A DNA stretch of 64,000 bases from Camarhynchus parvulus (lineage: Eukaryota; Chordata; Aves; Passeriformes; Thraupidae): the NCBI RefSeq assembly GCF_901933205.1, contig NC_044573.1, forward strand, positions 35,064,993 to 35,128,992. The letters are read 5' to 3'. Both the position numbers and the translations under genes were made by a program. Shown here one piece after another: positions 26,640 to 37,170 of the stretch; positions within the stretch are counted from its first letter, which is position 1; each line of letters starts with the position of its first letter. The notes beneath the pieces were generated by a model that searched no databases, was not told the origin of the DNA, and worked only from the letters and a program-made list of their open reading frames with translations.

Positions 26640-27300
26640 AGGATGGAGATTTAATTGGCATTATCATGTGTTATGACTCTCACACCTCCTGTTGTCCTGA
26701 GAGCCTGGAACGAGACTGTTTTCAATTGCACAGCTGATGAAAGAAACTAAAATAAGTACTGATGAAGAAGAAAAATCTAGACAGACCCAATTCTCCTCGC
26801 TCCTGTATAAATCAGGAAACACATGTAGGCTTGTATGAAAGGGGAAACCCTGCTGTTTATCTCTCTCTTTTCATTATCTGCAGACTGAAGGTTTTGGAAG
26901 CCACTGATTAGGAAGCCTCCATGACAAGAATCGGGCAGTCACCTTAGCTGGAAGCAAATACAGCTTTTGCAGCTGATTTGATAACAAGCCTTGGAAAAGG
27001 ACCCGAATGACAAATAGGAATGACAAAGTATCCATATAACCGACTTGAGATTCACATTATAAATACAGCATTAAAAGAAATTTTAAAGAAATGAAAGAAA
27101 TAAAGCAAAACAAACCTATAGCCCTGGTTTTATATTTGTTTGATAAACAGTTATTGAAATGCGATCCATCTCTTCAGTACTGACAGAGTTTGTGCTTTAA
27201 TTGAAAGGCCATGTCTGAAGCAGTCATTGTGAAATCCGAGATATGCAACTTTGTTTACAGAATGATACAATTCTGATAAACCACTTACATGTCACCACAT
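26640..27300. promoter_or_regulatory. candidate conserved non-coding element cluster
   Basis: About 650 bp of unique AT-rich sequence without low-complexity runs. It contains homeodomain-like cores (GATTTAATTGGCATTA near 26,648) and forkhead-like sites (TTTGATAAACAG near 27,139; TTGTTTACAG near 27,252). It has the texture of a long-range developmental enhancer. Neither strand carries a sustained open frame. Alignment to other vertebrates is needed to support or drop it. Confidence 0.3.
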
Positions 27301-30190
27301 GCCTTTGAGCTAGTAGTTTTTCAGTATTTGCCTTAATAACTACCTTCAAGTAATGGGTTCAATCAGTACTGTGTACTGTTATTATTCTTTTTCACCCAAT
27401 AGCAACAAACTGTATGAACACACCGATTTCTAGTTCAACACTTACCCCTTAGAGCCCACAAATTGTTCTCCAGACCTTTTATGGCTAAGTTTATCTGCTG
27501 GTGTAGACTTCTGAGATATTTCCTTCCACTTTGTTTACTTGTACTGCTGCATTTGCACAAGCAGCCTGTCATTCTGCATTATATAAACTTAAGCTTCACA
27601 GCAAAAATAGCAATACCTGTTCTTTGTCTTTGCAGATCTGGCATTTTCCCTAGAACATTTGCAAAAACATTAATCCAAATATGAATGTACAAAGGAGGAG
27701 GTAAGGAGAGAACACATAAATCTGGTCCTTCCTTTAGGACTGATAGACGATTGGCCTCAAGACAAAAGCTTATCTGGGCTACAGCTAGCCACAACATGGA
27801 AGAATCAAACTGATTTACTTTGAACTGGTTTTGTTTAAAAACTCCTATTAATTTGCAGCTAAAATAAAGCAACTCTTATATTTCACTTAAAAGGAAAAGA
27901 TTCACAAGCCATACAAAACTAAGAATGATCAAAAAACTGCGATAATTAAATGCAGTGTAAATCAAACCACTGTGGAGTGATAATAGAAACATTCTTGCCA
28001 TCGTCATTTTGAGGTGAATTAGAACAAGGAATGTAAAATTCTGATCACTTTGGAACATTTGAAATTCAAAGACCAGTGACTGTGCTGCAGCTGTTTCACA
28101 GGAATTAATTTTATTTTGTGATCAGTCATTTCACAGTGTCTTGTATGTGTTTTAGAATAGTCAGACACCAGATAGATGTGAACAGTCTAGTGAGGTAATT
28201 CCTTTGCAGTTCTATACACAGAATGAACAGAGTCATACCTGTCCTCTTGTGATTACTGAAATTAAAATACAAAAGGAAACCAGAATATTTTTTCAAATAA
28301 ACACTTAGGAAGAAAAGATGAAGCAATTAGATTTCTAGTTTTAGATTTTCTCTAATCTTGTGCATCAGTCAGATTGCTAGGCATGCACTCCAGAGAAGTG
28401 TGTTCTAAAACTGTGGAAATATACTGCAAATCATTCATAGAAAAATCAAGTGATTTAACCTGATTCAGGGCACACAGTTCAATGTGCTTTTTTTCAGAGC
28501 TGATGGCTTCTTAATTGCTCTCAACAGTTTAAAACCACATCAATAAGACAGAGCAAATGTTCCCTTTTTGCCTCTCAGGCCTTCACTTTTTTCATTTGTA
28601 AAGTATAGAACTTTGTAAAATATTAAAATATAAAATCTTGATAGCAGCCTATTGAAAGACAGACTTTTTGTTCAGGGAATGTGTCCCATCAAAAGGTGAA
28701 ACAAGAGCTGCCTCTGAAGAAGGGAATTTGTTATTGAACACATTTGAACTTAATTTCCAATGTTAACAGACTTTTCCCTGCATAAACAGAATCGGGAGTT
28801 AATCAAAGAATTTCCAAGTTAAATTCTCAGTTTTCCACATCAATAAAATAAATTCTTCCAAACCCACAATCTCCATATTTTCACTTTGCGTTGAAAGAGT
28901 GAACTGGTAGCCAAACCTCAATATGCTACATATTCAACAGAATAGCATCCGTTACATGGGTAATAAATTGCCTCTGGAGGAAGAATTTTCCAGCTCAAAT
29001 GAGCTTCCAACAGCAAAGCACAGGTGTTCCAAAACACTCCTTGGTTTAGATGTGGTGAGAGAATTTTACACATGATAAATCTTAATTATTACTTTAGAAC
29101 AACTACCTAGCTTTTACTTCTGAATTACCCATTTGCATTACCACCTCCTCATCTCTGTGTACTCACTCTGAAATGCTGCTTTCATTTGCCAACATCTCTG
29201 GCCACCCAGGTGACAGAGCGTGTTCTGAGTCAGAGAGAGACACCGGGAAGGGGTGTGGGTGTGCACAGCTGCCCGTTGCCAGAATGAGCACCCGTGATTG
29301 AGCACAGAGTATGGCAGCAAGTTCAGATACCATCAAAATGAAATGCAAATCAATTTCCCTCTTTAGATATCTAAATCTACAGATCTCAATATTTCCACTG
29401 TGCTACTAGCATCACCACAAAATGAGGGAAGGTGTTTGCTGCTGCACCAGTATCAACAGGCAAGGACAGAAGACAGCCAAGAATTGGTGGCCTGGCCTTT
29501 GGGACATGCTAAAAAGCAAACTAACATGGCCAGGATTGTTGGAAAGTTATTACTGTAGTTACTGGCATGTGCTAATATGCTGGAGTTTTGAGTCTTGATT
29601 ATTATTTTCGCACGTGCTACTGGATTTTGCCAGCAAGATAGACCTACCCATATAACAATACTTTTCTTTTCTTGCATAGACATACCAGGAACTGTCATCA
29701 CCAGAGCTAGAAGTAGAATTCAGAATCTTGCTTTGAACATCTCAATCGCATTCTTTAACTTTTGTGAGGTTTCCTGGCATTAACAGATGCCACAATGTTT
29801 GGAAAGAAATTTTTGTGGCACCTTGTTGCTGAGTCGGCATTTCAGGCCAGGTTATGCTCTTAATAATTTTTTTTTGCTGCAAGAAAATGAGCCTCTATCT
29901 GTACTTCTACTACCTTGGATTCCACATGTCTTGTCAAATTACCTTCAAATTCACACACTGGAACCATTCAGGTCTCTAAGGTGTAATAATAGCTCAGTCA
30001 AAAGCAAAAATTTGTTCAGATGACTGCCCTTTGAGTTCCCAGATCAGAAACAAAAATAGTTAAAATCAGCACTTTTTAAATGTACACAAATATATATTTA
30101 GTTTAAAGAGAAAATGAGTTCATGCTGCATGAAGTGTTTCAACAGGCAAGTTCGAAATGAACTTTTCCTCCTCTCTAGCACATCTGCAGT
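27301..30190. other. non-genic stretch; octamer-like site
   Basis: No gene or transposon seen. An ATGCAAAT octamer (POU-type) occurs near 29,342. The block from about 28.7 to 29.0 kb also has enhancer-like texture but no distinguishing signal. Confidence 0.4.
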
Positions 30191-30642
30191 TCACCACATG
30201 CAGCCACACAACACAAGTTTTTGTTGAAACAGAAACATGCCGTGAAGGAATATGACAGAAATCATAGCCGCAAACAGCTTCTGTGGAGTCAGCGGCACTC
30301 TCTGAAAATAGCCCTTCATCATATTTTCTTCTTCTGGGCAAGTTCTGTTGTCTCCCACAAAGATGGCCCCAAACACCCCACACGCAAAAGCCGCCCTCAT
30401 CAGAAAGCCAAGCTCCTGTTTGATGTACCAGCCCTTCTCTGGGTAATCATAATCTGGTTTGACATGTTTGTTGATGAACATTTCACAGATAATCTTTTTG
30501 TTTTGCTGTTTCCCTGGTTTATACTTCTTCCAAGACCTTGTGTGACTCCAAGCCACCATCGAATAGAACTCAACTTTTACCTCCTCTGGATATTTGTGCA
30601 TCAGCCCAGGGTCAGCCAAGCACCATGCTCTTTGTACCACTG
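30191..30642 (-). CDS. candidate terminal coding exon, two hydrophobic segments, family unknown
   Basis: An open minus-strand frame of about 150 codons ends at TGA (30,193-30,191). Its first in-frame codon at 30,640 is GTG, not ATG. It lies directly behind a good splice acceptor: the minus strand reads CTGCCTCTCCCTTGCACAG, then CAG, giving tandem NAG acceptors that would start the exon at 30,642 or 30,639. It is therefore better read as an internal or last exon than as a complete gene; the first internal ATG is residue 14. Residues 1-78 are polar and basic (SWKKYKPGKQQNKK at 36-49). A hydrophobic stretch covers about 79-96 and a second about 122-138, with an N-X-T sequon (N98) between them. 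Several CpG-containing codons (GCG, GCC) persist in an AT-rich setting. I do not recognise the family. No nearby poly(A) signal was found on this strand. A decayed gene or chance are alternatives, and the plus strand is also open here. Confidence 0.38.
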
Positions 30643-33600
30643 CTGTGCAAGGGAGAGGCAGGAACTCACAAAAAAATTTGCTAATCTAGCTATAGACCTG
30701 ATCAGCAGGAGGAGCAGCATGCATTGTTAAGCGGGTGGTATTACACTCCAATCTTCTGCCTTACCTATTTTAAACCATCAGTGGCTACATTGCACAGAAC
30801 AACCATCTATGGTACTCTTGCTTTTCTTCTCACAGTTCTTTGCTGCTCCTTCAATGAGTCTAACCACTCCCAGCCTCTGAACAGGGGAGAGACTCTGCTG
30901 AAAGACCTCATCTCCAACAGCATCTCATTCTCCCAGCCTTTCCCTTTAATAGAACTTCCTTTAATAGAACCCCATTTTCTCCAGTTACTGTTGTGTGCAC
31001 CACTGCATAATCCCTGCCTTTACAGAGATGCGCCAAGCCCCTTTTCCTAATTGCTGTCACCAGGTGTACCATGCTGCTCAGGAAGCAACAGAAAGCCCTT
31101 TGAAGGAATGAATTGCGATTTTGCCTGTAAGAGTTTGTCCAAAAGCACTTTCCAAAAGCAAAGCTTTGAAAGAAAAGACAGTCAGGGCATCTGCTCAGGA
31201 TGCAGTGGATGACTTCTGTAGTGATGATGTACCAGATGAGGATGCCTTTAGGCGAAGAGCTGCTATCACATATGGAAATTTGCCTGTGCCCTTCTGGTTT
31301 GAAGTATATGTCCAACCCTCACAGTTTATATAAGTCTACCTCACTAGTGACATTCCTAGCAAAGCTGCAACTGCTCAGGTTTCTTCGTTTGCCCTGCCAG
31401 ACTTTTAACTGCCTTTCCACTCTCCAGTCTGCATTTGAAATGCATGGACAATATCAGAATTTTTTTTTTTCAGATGAAGCTAGGATATGCATAGAAGTAG
31501 CTAAAGGCTGACTGTCTTCTCTTCACAATTTAAAAGTAGTGTCTTTCTGACTGAATTTTTGAACCATTACCATTTTTGCTACAAAGAGACTCTTGTTATT
31601 GTTTTGCAGACTGACCGTATACATGTTACCTTGGCTAATAGACGTCAAGAGCATACTTTATCCACATATTCCATAAGTTTTTAATTAAATTACCTCAGTA
31701 TGCCCACTCTTTGAAGTTGGATCTATCCAACATCATTAAAACTTGCTCACATACTCTTACTTTGTTATTAAATTCTACTGAATACCTATGAAAGTATTTC
31801 ATTCTTCACCCTTAACAAGAATTATAATTACCTTGCTATAACAAGCAGAATAATTAACAACTTAGTGTGCCAAAATTTGTTTACTTACCCATCCCAGCAG
31901 GGTAGCTTCCAGTATTATACATATTTTCCCAGTTGTCTAGAAATTTTAAAAAAATTGTATTCTTGAAAATGATCAGTAGAACCATGTAATTAATATGAAT
32001 TTAATATTTTTTTCCTTCTTACAATTTAGATATCACTTTTTTGAATAAGTGATTTTGGACTTTCCAGTAAAGTTGTCAAACACTGCATACTAGTTTTATT
32101 GGGTTTTTTCCCTAGAATAGTAATTTAAATTGATTTTAATGCTGCATTGCTGTCTCTTTGAGACTTAAAGTTCTGATTCATAACTAGTGAAGCATAGTCA
32201 AAAGCAGGGCAAAAAGCCAGTTTTTACAGGGAGCTAGGAAATGAAAGCAAATCAAAGCCTTCTCTACATTTGGAATTCTTTGAATTTCTTTTAAAAATTG
32301 CTTTGACCTCTTGTTATGATACACTAGTGCCAGTGAGCCCCAGGTGTACAGTGGATGGTGTGCTTAGATGCTTGAGCAAAACTTCAGATGAGTTTGGTGG
32401 TTTTAAGCCTACATTCAAATGCTTCATCTAGGCCCACAGGCTGAGCTTACGTAAGTCTCCAATAACTCCCACATATCATCAGACAGAAAGAGGCTCAAAT
32501 ATCCATTCTAGGAGTTAAAAGTAGCATTTAAGTGTAGTAATCGGTACTCTTCATTTCCACAAACGGATTATGCCTTTTGAATGACTCCTCTGTTCCCACA
32601 AATATTGTCCTAAAGAGGTGATTTCAGGTAAGACAGAACTTCCATTAAGTAAAATATTTTATATTTCTATTGTAGATGTCGTACACAGTAGAGATATCAT
32701 TGTGTATTCTGACTAAATTATCTATTGCAGTGCAGTTGCAGTGACTGTTAGAAACTCAATTTTCTTTGTGACTGTGAACAGTCCTCTGGAGTAAAATGAT
32801 CAGTTGATTAACATGTCAATAGGCAATGCTATTGAATATTCATCAACTTCCTAAAATCCCACTTGATATCAGCGTTGCCTGAAGTGGGCATTATGTACAC
32901 TTTTTGTTCTATCCCTGCTCCCTGCAGAATCACAGACAGTATTCCTGTGCGCTCCTTTGCCTTGGAGTGGGAGTGCGTGGGAGCCTGTTGAAAGCTGAGA
33001 CACAGATCTTCAGACTAATGGAAGGATATGTTGCTGTGTTGAACAACAAAATTTCCAGTTAAAAGTCAATGAATGCTAGTTTATTAAATTCCATCAAATA
33101 AAGATTATAGAATACTTCACAAATGGTCCAGCCCTAACCCTTTACCCATTACTCAAAAGAGAAATTTCCAACTTTGCTTTCCTCCCAAAGGCAGTGTTTT
33201 TCATGCTCTCCCAACAGAATCTTCTCAACCGCTCTCTGATTAATGCTGTTTACTAGAAAACTGTTTCACGTGCTCTTATATCCTGCCTATCACAACAACA
33301 TGGAGCTGTCACTAGGATATAGCTGTAATTACCCTGCCTCATTAAACAGTGTTCAGGTTGCCAGCAGCAAGACAGTGTAGCTGAATTACTCAAAAAATTG
33401 GACTTGGCTGGAAGTCTGCAAACAAGAGACTGGATGCTTGGTTCTTTGTGTTTTCTCTGGAGAGTCATCCGCTATTTGACATTTAAACCAGAGGGGAAGC
33501 AATGCAGAATACAGGTACTAGAATAATTACTTGCCTGCTACAATAATGTGATTTTCTTACTGAGCTGTAGGACCCTACCTCTCAGCAGAATCTTCTTTCG

Positions 33601-36600
33601 GGGTTCCCTATCGGTCTATCCAGTGACCGCTTTAGCAGTGGAAGTGACTTTCACTAGAGCTGGGGTATATCACCACTGGCAGTACATTAATTCCTCTGAA
33701 GGAGTGCATGAAGCAGACTGTGGACCAGGGTCTGGGACTGCAGCCTGCTTGTGATCCACAGCTAATTCCTTGTAGGTGTGGGTTGTAGCAGGAGGGCCAA
33801 CACCTCCTTGCAGGTGTTACTGCAGAGCAGCTGAGGAGACTCTGGGCTGGCTGACCCTGTGGCATGGAGTGAGGACTCACTAGGAGTCCTTCCCCTTCTG
33901 CCTGTACATCCTCTGGGTGCACAGATGTCCCCATGCTAACCAAAGGTAGGAGTGTCAGCTCTGGATTATTTATAAATACTCCTTGCCACGAGTTTTTGGC
34001 TTTATTAACAGGAAGCTACATTCCTTTCATTGTAATTCTTGGATGAGCTTGTTGATAGGCGTGGAAAATCTTATCCTTCACGTGTGCATGTGGGAGGCAT
34101 GTTTTACTCTTCCTTAATCTTACTGTGGGCTCTGCTACTTGCATATAGGACATATTATGCTAGTACCAGCAAAAGAGAAGTTTGATGTGTAAAACTGAAT
34201 GGGAAGGAAATAGGAGCTAAAATCTGTTACTACCACAGGCCATCTGCTCAGGCATTGACTCTCAGAATCTTTAGATCTCTTTGATTACACTCAGACCCAG
34301 GAACAGCACCTTCATTTAATGTCACGTTTTGACTTGTCCCTGGAGGATGGAAGACATGGTAGCTTGAAATAGCACTTTGAACTGCACTTGAAGAGCAAAT
34401 TGTAACACTGACTGACACACTGAATTGCAGCCCTTAAAAGAAGACTATTATCATTACATCTGCAAGGCCTGGCCAAATTCCAGCTTTAGCACTCCAGCTG
34501 TGGAGTTTCTTTGTTTTATGTTTTCACACAAAGTTCTAGGATTTGTTCTACCTCAGTTATAGATGCTACTAGGAAATTCTTTGGTGCACATTTCGCTCTC
34601 TGTCATCCAAGACAAACACTTATCAATGCTTTCATTTCTTATAAATGAGAACAAGTAGTTTGTCTTTTGCCAGAAATGTGATGCTATCAATGTATCACAA
34701 AATCTACAAGCAATTCACTTGCCCATATGTTCACCAAACACTTTTCAGCTCTATCTGGGCGTGCTGGATCTGTCTTAAAGCCATCTGGAATCATATGCTG
34801 CCAACTTCTGATCTTCAGTTAAGTACAGTAGCCACTTTCTGAGCTTGCAGTTGCTAAAATGGCTAAATTTGGAAGCGTGGTAAAACTGCACTGCAATGGA
34901 AGAGCCTGATGAATGAACTGAGTGTTTTAGAACCCCAAAATCATACTCCAGTGTTTTCTGTTAATCTTTTTAAAGAAGTACATAAATAGTAAACAGCTTG
35001 ATCTATATCAATTCCAGAATAACTTCTCAGCAAAATTTTTCCAAAGCTTTAACTTTTTCTAAATCTGCCTTTGCCCATTCTTTATGAATTGCCTTTTCAA
35101 AGAATGTTACTGGCTCTTTTAATTTCAATCCTTCGTCTCCCTAACCTCACTTCTCATGCAGTCTTTCTTTACCCATGGTGTGTTCATCCACTGACGTCTG
35201 TATTAAACTGTTGGCCACATATATGGCCATTTCTATCAATCAGAGCTACAGTCATTAACTCTGGAAGATGTCTCAGGTACTTGTATTCCCTTTGGAAATA
35301 ACATATTTCGAAAAAATTTAGGAAGCTCACAAGCCTGTGCATGTCACGAGGAAGTACAGCTTGCTGGATTCCCCAGTTACAGCAAATAACTGAGTAATCC
35401 TGTCTTTAGCAACTGGAGGCATTTGTGCTTGCCACAACAGAGTCAGCAAACACTGATGCTAAATGATATTTTTCTTACATTTTGTTCTCATAAGACCAAG
35501 CTGAAAACTTTGAAATACCTTTCAAAAGGTGTTGCCATAAAAAAGAGACACTGCAAGCTTATGCTGCAAAATACTCATTTTGTCAACATTTTGAAGATGC
35601 TGCAATCAAGTATAATGTTATTTAGAAAGTTTTTAAGAAGTAACATCTGTGAGTAGGAAGTTGTGTATAGAAGCCTTTACCAATGAATTTTTATTAGAAT
35701 AGATTTCTTTGATATCAAGTTCTGTGGTGAGGAGACTATACCTTTCTCTCTGTACTGATTTTGTGAATAGATTGTGTTGTAGATATGCAAACAAACAAAC
35801 AAAATTAACAAGTATTTATCCAAATATGTCAGTAGCACATTATGTTATATAATTTTTCTCTACTCTTTTTTCATATTCTGAAAAACTAGGAAAACCTCAT
35901 TCCTGACTGTCTGGAATACCTTTGGCACACTACCTCTTGTCAATTAAATGGATGCTGAAAATTGGCAACAAAAATTATTCAGCTTTTTGAATATATTTCA
36001 GGGTTCACTCAGTGGTTGTGCTTGAATTTGGGTTTACTCCACTGACAGAAAAGGCATCAAACAGAGTGGAATGTTCCTCCACTGTAGCAAATCAGGAAGT
36101 GCTTTTAATGTCAATGTGTTGCAGTAATTTAGTGTCTCCAGGTTGTGCTCCAAATTTTCTTTTCCTTTTTATTTTTATGTCAGAGTTTTTGAGGACAATA
36201 GAGATTCAATAAACCCAGCCCCAGATCTGTCTCACTGAAGGAGTACGTAGAGCTGCTCTAGTCAGAGGGGTCCAAACTTATTTATCTAAAGTCTTTTTCA
36301 AAAACAGTCACACTTTCTCTTAATCAGTTTTATATTTTAAAAAGAATATTGCAAAATTAGATAATAAAACTCCAAGCTTCTCCAGGAATGTAATTTTTAA
36401 GGCACAGATCTCAGGAAATACATCCTGTCTCAGCTTCCAAAAGCTCTTTTCTACGTTAATATCTTCTTACGTTTCCTGCAGCTTTTTTTCCTGCCCAGAT
36501 AACCTCATCTTGTGTTTCCATTACCTCATGAGTTCTGTTTTACTCTGACCTGTTTTACTCTGTCCCTGGCCTTCATTATGTTTTTGTTAGGGGACATGTA

Positions 36601-36780
36601 TGACCATAAGCTCAATTACACAGCTTCTAAATGGATGATTTGTACTGTTTCTTATTAGAATCAAAATCTATTTAAGCACCAATTCAGCCGGGCTAGTCTT
36701 TAGGTTTACCATGTATGGGCAGCCTCTTGGAGGATTTTAGCTGGTTTCTTTCTTCCTGACTCTCAAGGGCTGTAGGTAAT
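30643..36780. other. non-genic stretch with one tandem duplication
   Basis: A 15-bp unit (CCTTTAATAGAACTT-type) is duplicated at 30,943-30,972. The plus-strand frame at 31,121-31,333 is acidic and protein-like but lacks an acceptor with a pyrimidine tract, and opposite-strand frames overlap it. The block at about 32.64-32.90 kb has enhancer-like texture. No transposons recognised. Confidence 0.4.
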
Positions 36781-36810
36781 GCAGTGCCCAAGTGGTGGAT
36801 AGGGCACGTA

Positions 36811-36824
36811 CCAGTAGATGGTGC
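36811..36824 (+). promoter_or_regulatory. CTCF-like motif
   Basis: CCAGTAGATGGTGC matches the CTCF core consensus CCASYAGRKGGCRS at 13 of 14 positions. The only departure, T for C in GGTGC, is what deamination of a CpG would produce. It adjoins an isolated CpG-rich segment and has the same orientation as the motif at 1,397. Confidence 0.5.
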
Positions 36825-36895
36825 TGAAGAACATGCAGCATGTGCCCGAGCTTTGGGCGTCGCTTCCGGCGAGTGGACGCTGGTGGTATACACAG
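36812..36895 (-). other. candidate 84-bp exon or CpG-rich conserved element
   Basis: On the minus strand TTGCTTTTTTGTCTTCAG gives a textbook acceptor at 36,896. The following 84 bases end at CTACTG before GTACGTGCC, a plausible donor at 36,811/36,810. The length is a multiple of three and all three frames are open through it, so the reading frame is undecided. Five CpGs lie within about 45 bp (GCGTCC, TCGCCGG, GCGACGCC, CTCGGG) although the surroundings are AT-rich and CpG-poor. I recognise no protein family in any frame. A CTCF-like motif overlaps the donor edge, so the element may be regulatory and not exonic. Confidence 0.3.
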
Positions 36896-36988
36896 CTGAA
36901 GACAAAAAAGCAATCTGAATTTTCATCTTGTAAGTGTAGATTAAAAATCACGCTATTTTCTTGCAATGTTAATTGAAGAACTTTCAGG

Positions 36989-37164
36989 AAAAAAAAAAAG
37001 CAAACAACCAAAAAAAAAAAGCAAACACCAAAAACTTTGTCATCAGACAGGCTGTTTCTTCCACTGCAGACCTTATATTAGGACCTTCACTACACTCTCC
37101 TTTCTTTAAAAAAAATACAGCTTTTCATATCCTGGTGGGTTTTTTTTGTTTGGTTTTTTTTTTT
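36989..37164. repeat. A-rich tandem duplication facing a T-rich tract
   Basis: A 21-bp unit (eleven A, then GCAAACAACC) is present twice at 36,989-37,030. About 110 bp further a T-rich tract (37,140-37,164, T8 then GTTTGG then T11) could pair with it to form a long hairpin. It could also be ordinary homopolymer growth. No retroelement body was found between them. Confidence 0.6.
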
Positions 37165-37170
37165 ACTCAA

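Noticed and set aside
30221..30730. Plus-strand frame of 169 codons opposite the candidate exon
   Set aside because: The minus frame has an adjacent acceptor and a more protein-like residue mix, while this one lacks splice support. I read it as the antisense shadow.
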